64,000 nt of DNA from an uncultured bacterium (GCA_947383005.1 CANDBT010000012.1:41186-105185); one strand, 5' to 3'. Shown: positions 25,813 to 35,178, counted from the stretch's first letter. Made by a program: numbers and translations. The notes: generated by a model not told the origin, from the sequence alone.

Positions 25813-27709
25813 GTCGAGGCCCGTGAGGGCCTTGTGGATTGAAATACCGATGAAAAAGTGGTGGAAGCAGCTAATAAGGTCGAGGCCCGTGAGGGCCTTG
25901 TGGATTGAAATATTGACATATTTGGCGAGATAGGCGGAATTATTGAGTCGAGGCCCGTGAGGGCCTTGTGGATTGAAATTTTTCCCGTATACAAGAAAAT
26001 TACCTTCTATTGCGTCGAGGCCCGTGAGGGCCTTGTGGATTGAAATGAAAAAGTTGAATAATTGTTTACAGCAATTTCTTCGTCGAGGCCCGTGAGGGCC
26101 TTGTGGATTGAAATAACTGTGAATTTGGATGGCCGTGTTGTCTATCAGTCGAGGCCCGTGAGGGCCTTGTGGATTGAAATGTTTGAAGCTATAAAAAGAG
26201 CCGGCCTTTTGAAGTCGAGGCCCGTGAGGGCCTTGTGGATTGAAATACCATTAGAACTATTTTCCCTAAATCCGTCCTCGTTGGTCGAGGCCCGTGAGGG
26301 CCTTGTGGATTGAAATACCCTCAATACGGATGGGGATTTCTTTGTGCTTGGTCGAGGCCCGTGAGGGCCTTGTGGATTGAAATTCTCAGGTACTTGCTAT
26401 CCGGCAAAAGAAAGCCGTCGAGGCCCGTGAGGGCCTTGTGGATTGAAATAACTGTGAATTTGGATGGCCGTGTTGTCTATCAGTCGAGGCCCGTGAGGGC
26501 CTTGTGGATTGAAATACCCAGGTTTGGAAGGAAAAAATTGAGCCGTTAAGTCGAGGCCCGTGAGGGCCTTGTGGATTGAAATAACACATATGGCGGAAAG
26601 GGTCTGCGACTAATATGTCGAGGCCCGTGAGGGCCTTGTGGATTGAAATGTGAATGGATTCGGGAAAATCTTGTGGAGAGATAGTCGAGGCCCGTGAGGG
26701 CCTTGTGGATTGAAATTCCCAGGTGCTTTCCATTCGGCAGAAGAAGGCCGTCGAGGCCCGTGAGGGCCTTGTGGATTGAAATGCCATTGATAAAAAGAGC
26801 GGTATCGACACCATAGTCGAGGCCCGTGAGGGCCTTGTGGATTGAAATAGCGCAGCCCCTTCCGGTGTAAAAAATGTGGTTTGTCGAGGCCCGTGAGGGC
26901 CTTGTGGATTGAAATAGGAAGGATGTGGAAGAAATGGCAGTTGTTTATGGTCGAGGCCCGTGAGGGCCTTGTGGATTGAAATAACCGACTGGCAGGAAAT
27001 TGGCGAGAAGTGGTATGTCGAGGCCCGTGAGGGCCTTGTGGATTGAAATGTAAAGAAGCTTGGAAATGGAGAACTGATATCACTGTCGAGGCCCGTGAGG
27101 GCCTTGTGGATTGAAATAGAAGTAAATAATGATATTAATGGATTTAAAAAGTCGAGGCCCGTGAGGGCCTTGTGGATTGAAATATTATCTGGCGGTATTG
27201 CCCTTACTGAGGGAGCTAGTCGAGGCCCGTGAGGGCCTTGTGGATTGAAATGTCCGTGGTGCGGTAGAGTGATAGAATGGGAGAAGTCGAGGCCCGTGAG
27301 GGCCTTGTGGATTGAAATGAAAGTGCGCCACATGACGCAAGACCGCTGTGGGTCGAGGCCCGTGAGGGCCTTGTGGATTGAAATATCAGAGAAAATTCGG
27401 ATATGTTTGACGGAACATCGTCGAGGCCCGTGAGGGCCTTGTGGATTGAAATGACGAAAAATTGACGCTTGATGTTGCTGAAAGGGCGTCGAGGCCCGTG
27501 AGGGCCTTGTGGATTGAAATTCCTCTGTTTTTCTCTGCATTTCCCGCCTCTTCTGTCGAGGCCCGTGAGGGCCTTGTGGATTGAAATATTTATGAAATCG
27601 AAATTGTTTGGAGGTGGTTGAGTCGAGGCCCGTGAGGGCCTTGTGGATTGAAATATTGGAGAACAGCCCAAAATCGGCGGCTGGATTGTCGAGGCCCGTG
27701 AGGGCCTTG
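25813..27709 (+). CRISPR. Type I-C CRISPR array, 28 full repeats plus one truncated
   Basis: The repeat is 33 bp, begins GTCGAGGCCCGTGAGG, has a GGCCCGTGAGGGCC hairpin and ends GTGGATTGAAAT, the typical I-C 3' handle. All 28 full copies look identical. The 28 spacers are 33-37 bp. Spacers 5 (26115-26147) and 10 (26450-26482) are identical. Spacers 9 (26384-26416) and 14 (26717-26749) are variants of one sequence. The 29th repeat (27688-27709) keeps only 22 bases and runs straight into a transposase remnant, so the oldest end of the array is lost. The leader end is next to cas2. Confidence 0.98.
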
Positions 27710-29082
27710 GACAGCTTTGATGGTTTTTTTATGAACTGCAAACCCACATCAATGAAAAACCTGACGGGGCGGCAACTGGATTATTCCTTTTATGATGTTA
27801 CAAACTACTATACGGAAAAGGATTTTCCCGACCCGGATGAATCCTGCCGTGACCGGAACGGCAATCTGGTCACAGATTTTGCGCTTGGGCAGAAAAAAGT
27901 GTCAAAGGAACATCAGCTTACCCCGATCATACAGATGGGGTTATTCATGAATGGGATTCCGGTCTGCATGGATGTGTTCCGGGGTAATATGAGCGATTCT
28001 GTTACCCTGAGAGAAAACCTGGACGGTTTCAAAAAGGAATATGGGGTGGAGAAAACCGTTGTTGTAGCCGACAAAGGAATGAACTGTTCCCACAATATCG
28101 ACCTTTTGTGCAGCCAGTGGGATGGCTATGTTTTTTCCCAGATCCTGAAAGGGACAAAGGGAAAACGCTATCATAAGGAGCTGTTCAGCCTGGAAGGCTG
28201 GCATGCTTCAAAAGACGGAAGCTATAAGTGGAAACTGGCAGAAGAAGAATACACGGGTTATGATATTCATTTTGAAATGCAGGACGGGGAAGAAACAGAA
28301 AAAAAAGACCTGGGTAAAGCGAAAGAGGAAGGGTCTCCTATACTGGTCCAGGGCGGACGCACAAATGGCTGCCCGGAAGCGGGAAGAAAAGCTTGCCTGG
28401 GCCAGGAAATCCACAAAAAACATGCATATTCGATCGTCCACGGAAAAGACCAGTATGTAATGGAAAAATCAGTATCAAAGGAAACAGGGGAGATACTGGG
28501 AGATGGACAGATTGCAAAAGTACAGGAAGTGGATGAACAAAAAGCGGAATAGGATGAGAAATTTGACGGATACTTTGCAATCATCACAAGTGAAATGGAG
28601 TATGACGCTGCGAAGATACGGGAAGTATACCTCGGATTATGGAGGATTGAAGAATCGTTCCGCATTATGAAATCGGATCTTGACGCGCGCCTCATTTATG
28701 TGAATACACGTGAGCATATCCGGGCCTATTTTTGATCTGTTTCGTATCACTGGTAATCATAAGGATGATCCAGTATCAAATGGAGGAAAAGAGACTGTCA
28801 GCAGAACGGATTGCCGAGACTCTGCGGGAAGCGAACTGTCTGACGGAACGAGGAGGCTATGTGCGGCTGCTCGATGTAGGGTGGCGGATCAAATATCAGG
28901 AACGGATAGATAAGAAAACGGGAAAGAAGGTTCCGACATTGGGTTTTAGCAAGGAAGGCCAGAGAGCTCAGGATTATAAGGAACTGCAAGGGACGTTTGG
29001 GACAAAGTTTTATTATGCATATGCAAAACAGGAAGATTTCAAGCGTTTTTTCAAAGAGATGAAATTGGTCAAAAGGGCATAA
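27710..29082 (+). pseudogene. Decayed IS1634/IS4-like transposase
   Basis: The sequence encodes a DDE transposase of the IS1634 type: FYDVTNYYTE, GLFMNGIPVCMDVFRGNMSD, VVVADKGMN, then GYFAIITSEMEYDAAKIREV and LGLWRIEESFRIMKSD. The N-terminal third is missing, cut where the CRISPR repeat ends. Frame changes occur near 28330 and 28420, a TAG stop is at about 28550, and one T is missing near 28733 (AYF to LICFVSLVIIR). The last part is open to TAA at 29082. It cannot make a working enzyme. Confidence 0.85.
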
Positions 29083-29090
29083 CAAAAAGA

Positions 29091-29134
29091 AATCCTTGTA
29101 AAGTCGCTATTTTAAGGCGATACAAGGATTTTTT
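29091..29134 (+). terminator. Terminator after the transposase remnant
   Basis: AATCCTTGTA and TACAAGGATT form a long stem, extended by GTCGC/GGCGA, followed by TTTTTT. Confidence 0.75.
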
Positions 29135-29269
29135 GCCATTATAAGTGTAAAACTCAGGTTATAAAACCCCCCTTTGTGAAAAACTTTTTCTTGATTTTAC
29201 CATAAATAGTCTGAAAAAGCAGTCACAAAGCGGTTTCACAGTGCGAGAAAACTTTACCTAGAGTTGGTG

Positions 29270-29580
29270 TTATGTTGTTGGCAGCGGTTGACTATCTGGC
29301 GCGGACCGGCAGCAATATTTTGGAAATCCGCAGCACTTATGGGGTTTCATGCATGTTACGTGCCAGGATATCGTGATTGTTAATGGACAATGTGTTGTTC
29401 CATCCCAAAAGGTGGTTTATATTTCGAGGTGATTTAGGCGGCGCAACCAGAAAAAATCAGCAGTATCGGAAGTTTTATTGGATCAACAGTAAATCTGGTG
29501 ATTTCCGGCCGTTATACCCATGTAGCGGAAGGGGCGGCGAGAGGGAAATGACTCTACCTTCAACTATTTCTTATCAATAG
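29270..29580 (+). other. Unassigned coding remnants between the island and rpsT
   Basis: Two short protein-like stretches are visible in different frames: AAVDYLARTGSNILEIRSTY (from about 29285) and IGSFIGSTVNLVISGRYTHV (from about 29470). Neither has a start and context that supports a gene. They look like pieces of a deleted gene at the edge of the island; I do not recognise the family. Confidence 0.3.
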
Positions 29581-29839
29581 AAATATTGGGAGGATTGGTG
29601 GCCACAGCCGGATCAATTCCCAGTTTGGGGTTGAGAGAAGCATCGAGACGAAACTCCATAATATCTTCTATTCTGCAGTTGAGGATGGTACAAAGTACAT
29701 CGATGGTGTGAGTGGACACATACGCATTTTTCTTTAAACGGCCAATCTGGCCAGCGCTGAAACCATAATATTTAATTAATCGATACTGGCTGATTCCTTT
29801 TGTTCTCATGGTTTCCCAAAGCCGATCATAAATTACCAT
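29564..29839 (-). CDS. XRE/Cro-type helix-turn-helix regulator (91 aa)
   Basis: A small DNA-binding protein with the Cro/C1 HTH (MRTKGISQYRLIKYYGFSAG, then STHTIDVLCTILNCRIEDIM). Such single-domain proteins are common regulators in Lachnospiraceae chromosomes and mobile elements; target unknown. I chose ATG 29839, which has GAGGTGA about 7 bases upstream; the GTG at 29848 is part of that ribosome site. It is transcribed toward the defence island and away from rpsT. Confidence 0.8.
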   Translation of the reverse strand: MVIYDRLWETMRTKGISQYRLIKYYGFSAGQIGRLKKNAYVSTHTIDVLCTILNCRIEDIMEFRLDASLNPKLGIDPAVATNPPNISIDKK

Positions 29840-30013
29840 TCTATTCACCTCAGCTTCTATTAAACCAGCATTATCCGATAATGTATATTATCCATAAATG
29901 GGGTATAATATGCGTATAGAAACTAATGATTGAATATAATGATGATACCCGGATCAAAAGGTCAAAAAATCCGATACAAGCTCGGCTTGCTTAAGGAAAT
30001 GTTTTATTGAATC

Positions 30014-30048
30014 AAAAAAACTGCTCCGGTAAGATACTGGGGCAGTTT
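30014..30048 (-). terminator. Terminator of rpsT
   Basis: Read on the minus strand, AAACTGCCCC pairs with GGAGCAGTTT and is followed by a T run (TTTTTTT). It lies about 100 bases after the rpsT stop. Confidence 0.75.
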
Positions 30049-30147
30049 ATGGTTTGTTCGTCAATTATTCATCGCATTTCTGATATGTACCAAAACGCGG
30101 CAGCCACGCGCCTGGTGCTTTATCAGATTCTAATTTATGATTTGAGA

Positions 30148-30411
30148 TTATGCGATGGTGTTTACTGCTCTGGACAGACGGGATATCTTTCTGGAAGCGG
30201 TATTCCTGTGATATACCCCTTTTGTGCAAGCTTTGTCGATTTCAGAAATTGCAGCAATTAAGCATGTCTGAGCAACAGCCTTATCTTTGGCGATAATGGC
30301 AGCCTCGACTTTCTTGCAGGCAGTCTTTACCTTAGAACGGATCGCTTTATTTCTTGCGGCCTTGGTCTGATTAACCAGAATTCTCTTTTTGGCAGATTTA
30401 ATATTAGCCAA
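30148..30411 (-). CDS. rpsT: 30S ribosomal protein S20
   Basis: S20 binds 16S rRNA early in small-subunit assembly. The 87-residue basic product begins ANIKSAKKRILVNQTKAARN and ends in the usual alanine/lysine-rich helix; length is normal. The start codon is TTG 30411, with a perfect GGAGGTGA 5 bases upstream; upstream in-frame codons to 30432 are not supported. Divergent from gpr, a common arrangement in Clostridia. Confidence 0.95.
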   Translation of the reverse strand: MANIKSAKKRILVNQTKAARNKAIRSKVKTACKKVEAAIIAKDKAVAQTCLIAAISEIDKACTKGVYHRNTASRKISRLSRAVNTIA

Positions 30412-30439
30412 TCGGTTCACCTCCAATATCATAATTTAT

Positions 30440-30588
30440 GTAACAGTTCAGACAGCGGGGAATTTAACATGAATTTTGGGTGTCAAGCTTGCTTGTATGC
30501 CAAAATTCATGTTAAATTCCACATCGGATGGACATCTTAGCTTTTGTCCGGCGTAGACGGGCAAGAAGATACCCATCTGAACTGTTAC
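30440..30588 (+). repeat. Intergenic repeat family C, full copy
   Basis: Starts GTAACAGTTCAGACAG and ends ATCTGAACTGTTAC, an inverted pair about 12 bp long. Inside, TTTAACATGAATTTTGG pairs with CCAAAATTCATGTTAAA, and GTCCGGCGTAGACGG follows. Relatives are at 38663, 46159, 55572 and short forms at 13164, 43974, 49350 and 50341. Confidence 0.8.
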
Positions 30589-30592
30589 TAAT

Positions 30593-30671
30593 TTATACCC
30601 TTTGGGTACCCTTTAATTCATGCTGCTTTGCAGCGAGGCGGTTCAGCTTCGGCTGAACCATATGGTATAAT
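30593..30671 (-). repeat. Intergenic repeat family D, reversed copy
   Basis: The reverse complement of the 5488-5563 copy: TATACCCTTTGGGTACCC, then TGCTGCTTTGCAGC and GGTTCAGCTTCGGCTGAACC hairpins and ATATGGTATA. Confidence 0.75.
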
Positions 30672-30794
30672 CTCTGGTTTGCATCAAAGTCTGGACACGG
30701 ACAGTTCAATGTAAACATACTTTTTTATTCTAACGAATTCGAAAGAAATTGTCAATACATAATCGTAAGGATTTTGCGAAAACTATGGTTCAGA

Positions 30795-30970
30795 GTTACT
30801 GTTCATACCATGGCAAATATGGTTATGGGGGCAAAGCATATGCCCCCGTCTACACTCCGTTCCGGTCGGTTCTAAACAAGCGCCACTGGCGCTTAGAACC
30901 CGAAGGCAATTTAAAATGGGCATATGCCGTTACGTTCACAGAATACCTGAAAACAGTACGGTTCAGACGG
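30795..30970 (+). repeat. Intergenic repeat family F, full copy
   Basis: GTTACTGTTCATACCATGGC start, a GGGGGCAAAGCATATGCCCCC hairpin region, then CTACACTCCGTTCCGGTCGG, an AAGCGCCACTGGCGCTT palindrome and ATGGGCATATGCC. Close copies are at 36984-37178 and 38771-38851. The 30412-31028 gap between rpsT and gpr is filled by repeats C, D and F. Confidence 0.75.
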
Positions 30971-31028
30971 GATATCTGTTGCTAACAATATCTGACACCG
31001 GTAATTGAGAAAGGAATATGGAATTGTT

Positions 31029-32057
31029 ATGACAGCGAATTATAGAATCAGAAAAAAGAAGCAGACGGATTTTGCAGTAAGGACAGATCTGGCTTTGGAG
31101 GAGAGGGAAAGTTTTCCGGGAAATGGCGGGGAGATTGGCGGGGTATCCTTGCGGGAATGGAATGAGGAGAGGAGCCAGGTGAAATTTACCGAGGTAAAAA
31201 TCCTGGATGAACGGGGAGCAAAGGCTATGGGAAAGCCTCAGGGGATATATTTGACCCTGGAGGCAGATCAACTGGCAAAAAAGGACGAGGATTACCATAG
31301 GGAAGTGTCGGTGCAGCTAGCAAATCAGATTCGGCGGCTGATTGGCAATTTGATAGAGGAAAAAGAGAATACCTGGCAGTTGGAAGGGAGAAAAATTCTT
31401 GTCGTAGGGTTGGGGAACCCATCGGTTACGCCGGATGCTTTGGGGCCGAAAGCAGTAAACCAGCTTCAGATGACACGACATTTGGAGCAGCAATACGGAA
31501 GAGGGTTTTGCCGGGGAAAAGGTCTGCCGGTTTTAAGCGGCATTGTTCCGGGGGTTATGGCTCAGACAGGCATGGAAACCGCAGAAATCCTAAAAGGAAT
31601 CATCGGTGAGACGGCGCCGGATTTGCTGATTGCCATTGATGCTTTGGCGGCCCGGAGTATTCGTCGTCTGGGAACAACGATTCAATTGACAGATACGGGA
31701 ATCCATCCCGGGTCAGGGGTGGGCAATCATCGCCACAGCCTGACCAAAGACAGTCTGGGGATTCCTGTTCTGGCTATCGGGGTTCCCACGGTAGTCGGGG
31801 CGGCGGCAATCGTTCATGATACGGTCAACACCATGGTCGAGACGCTGGCCAGCAGTATGTCCACCAAAGGTATGGGAGATTTTGTCCAGGAAATGTCTTC
31901 TGATGAACAGTATGCTTTGATACGGGAGTTGCTTGAACCGGAATTTGGCAGCCTTTATGTGACGCCGCCGGATATTGACGAGCGAATCGGCCAGTTAAGC
32001 TTTACGATATCCGAGGGAATCCATCAGGCTTTTTTCGAGAGTAAGCCTTGTCAATAG
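31029..32057 (+). CDS. gpr: GPR endopeptidase (germination protease)
   Basis: Gpr degrades the small acid-soluble proteins that coat spore DNA, releasing amino acids on germination. It is made as a zymogen in the forespore. The 342-residue product carries the propeptide cleavage region (FAVRTDLALEE), the conserved LVVGLGNPSVTPDALGP and IDALAARSIRRLGTTIQL segments and GVGNHRH. Length fits the family. ATG 31029 is 12 bases after AAAGGA; TTG 31005 is an alternative. spoIIP, the usual next gene, is absent. Confidence 0.93.
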   Translation: MTANYRIRKKKQTDFAVRTDLALEERESFPGNGGEIGGVSLREWNEERSQVKFTEVKILDERGAKAMGKPQGIYLTLEADQLAKKDEDYHREVSVQLANQIRRLIGNLIEEKENTWQLEGRKILVVGLGNPSVTPDALGPKAVNQLQMTRHLEQQYGRGFCRGKGLPVLSGIVPGVMAQTGMETAEILKGIIGETAPDLLIAIDALAARSIRRLGTTIQLTDTGIHPGSGVGNHRHSLTKDSLGIPVLAIGVPTVVGAAAIVHDTVNTMVETLASSMSTKGMGDFVQEMSSDEQYALIRELLEPEFGSLYVTPPDIDERIGQLSFTISEGIHQAFFESKPCQ

Positions 32058-32121
32058 GGGTATTCTGTGATATGATTACTTCCCAGGAAGCATGTCGGAA
32101 TAACATAAATCGGATATGTTA

Positions 32122-32219
32122 TATATTATAGGAAGCAAAATCCGCTTCCTATAATCGGATTTACGGCACGAAAAGCGTGTGCCTTTTATCAAAATTTGCT
32201 TCATAAATTCCGATAAGTA
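32122..32219 (+). repeat. Intergenic repeat family B, copy 3
   Basis: TATTATAGGAAGCAAAATCC, then the same ATCGGATTTACGGCACGAAA unit as the copy at 3474, and a trailing TTCATAAATTCCGATAAG. It fills the gpr-prmA gap. Confidence 0.75.
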
Positions 32220-32257
32220 TATTATTCCGGCAGGCATATACGAGAAAGGATACTCTC

Positions 32258-33214
32258 ATGAAATGGACAAAGTTTACTGTGAAGACGACATCTGATGCCG
32301 TAGATTTGATTAGCTGTATGCTGGATGAAATGGGAATTGAAGGAATCGAGATAGAGGATAATATCCCCCTGTCAGAGGCGGATACCCGGGGAATGTTTAT
32401 TGATATTTTACCGGAATTGCCGCCGGATGACGGTACGGCGCGGGTTAGTTTTTATATAGAGGAGCCGGGGAAAATCGAGCAGATATTGCGCCAGGCAGAA
32501 GAAGGGCTGGACGATTTGCGGCAGTTTGTCGATGTGGGCGAGGGGACGATTGTCTTATCGGAGACAGAGGACAAGGATTGGATTAACAATTGGAAGCAGT
32601 ATTTTAAACCTTTTACGGTAGATGATATTTTGATTAAACCTACCTGGGAGGAAGTGCCTGCGGAACATAAGGACAAACTGTTGATTCAAATTGATCCGGG
32701 TACTGCTTTTGGTACGGGTATGCATGAGACGACTCAGCTTTGTATCCGGCAGTTGGGGAAGTACGTAAACAGCCAGTCTAAGGTGCTGGATGTGGGAACC
32801 GGAAGCGGAATTTTGGGAATTACGGCACTCAAACTGGGCGCCCGGCAGGTGTTCGGTACGGATTTGGACGAGAATGCCATTCATGCGGTAAAAGAAAACA
32901 TGGAGGCGAATCGGATTCCAGCGGAAAGTTTTCAGGTAGTACAGGGGAATATTATTGACGATGAAGCAATCGGAAGGCTGGCCGGAAGCGAGTGCTATGA
33001 TGTGGCAGTTGCCAATATTCTGGCGCCGGTTATTATTATGCTGCAGGCGGAGATTGGACAGTATTTAAGACATGGCGGGATATTCATTACTTCTGGTATT
33101 ATCAATACGAAAGAGGAAGAAGTAAGAAATGCGATGGAAGCAAATCCGGAGTTGGAAGTGCTGGAAACCTGTACCCAGGGAGACTGGGTATCGATTACGG
33201 CCCGCAGAAGGTAA
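32258..33214 (+). CDS. prmA: Ribosomal protein L11 methyltransferase
   Basis: PrmA trimethylates lysines and the N-terminus of ribosomal protein L11 with S-adenosylmethionine. The 318-residue product has an N-terminal L11-binding domain, then IDPGTAFGTGMHETTQLC and the SAM motif VLDVGTGSGILGITALKLG (about residues 175-195) and VANILAPVI for motif IV. AGAAAGGA precedes ATG 32258. It is followed 12 bases later by rsmE, a conserved pair. Confidence 0.94.
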   Translation: MKWTKFTVKTTSDAVDLISCMLDEMGIEGIEIEDNIPLSEADTRGMFIDILPELPPDDGTARVSFYIEEPGKIEQILRQAEEGLDDLRQFVDVGEGTIVLSETEDKDWINNWKQYFKPFTVDDILIKPTWEEVPAEHKDKLLIQIDPGTAFGTGMHETTQLCIRQLGKYVNSQSKVLDVGTGSGILGITALKLGARQVFGTDLDENAIHAVKENMEANRIPAESFQVVQGNIIDDEAIGRLAGSECYDVAVANILAPVIIMLQAEIGQYLRHGGIFITSGIINTKEEEVRNAMEANPELEVLETCTQGDWVSITARRR

Positions 33215-33226
33215 AGAGGTGAAAAC

Positions 33227-33973
33227 GTGCATCATTTTTTTGTCACACCGGATCAGGTTAAGGACGGTTATTGCTTTATCACCGGACAGGATGTGGAGCA
33301 TATCCGGCGGGTTTTGCGGATGAGGCCGGGAGATCAAATCGGTATCAGAGACGGTATTTCCAGGAATTATATCGGTGAGCTGCAAACTATAGGCCAAGAG
33401 AAGATTGAGGTTCGCATTTTATCGGAGGAGAGCAAAGACAGCGAGCTGCCGGCCAGGATTTATCTGTTTCAGGGACTGCCTAAGGGGGATAAAATGGATT
33501 GGATTATTCAAAAGGCGGTAGAATTGGGAGTTTATCAGATTATCCCTATGGAGACGCGGCGGACGGTAGTGAAACTTGATCGGAAGAAGGAGGAAGCAAA
33601 GCTTCGCCGTTGGAACGCCATTTCCGAAAGTGCGGCTAAACAGTCCGGGCGGATGATTATTCCCAAGGTGACGGAGGTTGTGACTTTTTCTCAGGCATGC
33701 GTCCGGGCAGAAGCCTTTGACAAGAGTTTTATTCCTTATGAATTGGCTGCCGATATGGTGGACACAAGAGCCGCGCTGAAGGAACTTTCGGCGGGGATGG
33801 AGATTGGGATTTTTATTGGTGCGGAGGGCGGATTTGATATAGAGGAAGTGGAGCAGGCTAAGGCATCGGGTATCCGGCCGGTGACTTTAGGACGGCGGAT
33901 ATTGAGGACAGAGACGGCGGGGATGGCTGCTTTATCTGTTTTGATGTTCTGTTTGGAAGAAACTCAGGCATGA
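33227..33973 (+). CDS. rsmE: 16S rRNA (uracil-1498-N3)-methyltransferase
   Basis: RsmE makes m3U1498 in the 30S decoding centre. The 248-residue product is a SPOUT enzyme: N-terminal PUA-like part (HHFFVTPDQV, HIRRVLRMRPGD), then LPKGDKMDWIIQKAVELGV, KQSGRMIIPKV and the knotted SAM site IGAEGGFDIEEVEQA with LGRRILRTETA. The start is GTG 33227 behind AAAGAGGTG. It is co-transcribed with prmA. Confidence 0.94.
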   Translation: MHHFFVTPDQVKDGYCFITGQDVEHIRRVLRMRPGDQIGIRDGISRNYIGELQTIGQEKIEVRILSEESKDSELPARIYLFQGLPKGDKMDWIIQKAVELGVYQIIPMETRRTVVKLDRKKEEAKLRRWNAISESAAKQSGRMIIPKVTEVVTFSQACVRAEAFDKSFIPYELAADMVDTRAALKELSAGMEIGIFIGAEGGFDIEEVEQAKASGIRPVTLGRRILRTETAGMAALSVLMFCLEETQA

Positions 33974-34020
33974 AAAGGGATTGGCGCTCTGATAAGAGTG
34001 GATAGGATGGCGGGAAAGCA

Positions 34021-35178
34021 ATGGAAGTATATTTTGACAATGCCGCGACAACGCGGGTTTTAGATCAGGTAAAAGACGTGGTGGTGGAGGCCATGACCGT
34101 GGATTACGGAAATCCGGCGGCAAAGCATCGCAAGGGCATGGAGGCAGAGCAATATATTCGGACGGCCCGAAGCCGGATCGCCAAAACGCTGAAGGTGACA
34201 GAAAAGGAAATTCTTTTTACTTCCGGCGGTTCGGAGTCCAATAATACTGCTCTTATCGGCGCTGCGCTTGCTAACCGAAGAGCCGGCAGCCATATCATTA
34301 CTACGAACATCGAACATCCGTCAGTATACAATACTTTGGCGTTTTTGGAGGAGTCGGGTTTTTCCGTTACTTATTTGGCAGTAGACCGGAATGGCCATAT
34401 TTCTTTGGAAGAACTTCGGGAAACAGTTAGAGAAGATACAATTCTGGTATCCGTGATGTATGTGAACAACGAGGTAGGGGCTGTTGAGGAACCGGAAGAG
34501 ATCTCTCGTGTGATAAAAGAGAAAAATCCCCGCACGTTGTTCCATGTAGATGCAATTCAGGCATATGGGAAGTATTCGATTCGCCCCAGAAGACAAGGGA
34601 TAGATCTTTTGTCTGTCAGCGGCCATAAAATCCATGGTCCCAAAGGAGTCGGTTTTTTATATATACGGGACGGAGTAAAGATAAAACCTCTGATTTATGG
34701 CGGAGGCCAGCAGGGAGGAATGCGTTCCGGGACAGAAAATGTTCCCGGGGTGGCAGGTCTTGGCGTGGCAGCCGAAGAGGTATACCGAAATCATGAGATG
34801 AAGGTTGCACAGATGATTGAACTGAAAGATTATATGACAGATTGTCTGGAAAGCCTTGATGGGGTGACGGTCAACAGCAAGAGAGGAAGAGAGAGCGCGC
34901 CGCAGATTGTCAGCGCCAGTTTTGCCGGGGTGCGCAGCGAGGTGCTTCTTCATGCTTTGGAGGATAAAGGTATTTATGTATCTTCCGGCTCAGCCTGTTC
35001 TTCCCATCATCCAGGGGTCAGCGGTACATTAAAAGGCATTGGCTTGCCTGCAGGTCTGTTAGATTCGACTCTTCGATTTAGCTTTGGTTTGTTTAATACC
35101 AAAGGTGAGATAGATTATTGCATGGATGTGCTGAAGGAGCTGTTGCCGGTATTGAGAAAATACCGTCCCCGGAGATAA
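34021..35178 (+). CDS. Cysteine desulfurase (NifS/IscS class)
   Basis: A PLP enzyme that takes sulfur from cysteine as persulfide. The 385-residue product has VYFDNAATT, TSGGSESNNTA, FHVDAIQA, the PLP lysine in SVSGHKIHGPKG (near residue 204) and the persulfide cysteine in SSGSACSSHH. Length is normal. It lies directly before thiI, so it very likely supplies sulfur for 4-thiouridine and perhaps thiazole, a known pairing in Firmicutes. Whether it also serves Fe-S assembly cannot be told. Confidence 0.92.
   Translation: MEVYFDNAATTRVLDQVKDVVVEAMTVDYGNPAAKHRKGMEAEQYIRTARSRIAKTLKVTEKEILFTSGGSESNNTALIGAALANRRAGSHIITTNIEHPSVYNTLAFLEESGFSVTYLAVDRNGHISLEELRETVREDTILVSVMYVNNEVGAVEEPEEISRVIKEKNPRTLFHVDAIQAYGKYSIRPRRQGIDLLSVSGHKIHGPKGVGFLYIRDGVKIKPLIYGGGQQGGMRSGTENVPGVAGLGVAAEEVYRNHEMKVAQMIELKDYMTDCLESLDGVTVNSKRGRESAPQIVSASFAGVRSEVLLHALEDKGIYVSSGSACSSHHPGVSGTLKGIGLPAGLLDSTLRFSFGLFNTKGEIDYCMDVLKELLPVLRKYRPRR

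Noticed and set aside
26386-27747. A 453-codon minus-strand ORF rich in repeats of SIHKALTGLD type
   Set aside because: It is the CRISPR repeats and spacers read as protein; the repeat lacks stop codons in several frames. Not a gene.
29377-29580. Plus-strand ORF of 67 codons
   Set aside because: No ribosome site, overlaps the XRE gene antisense, and a different frame of the same DNA reads more like protein.
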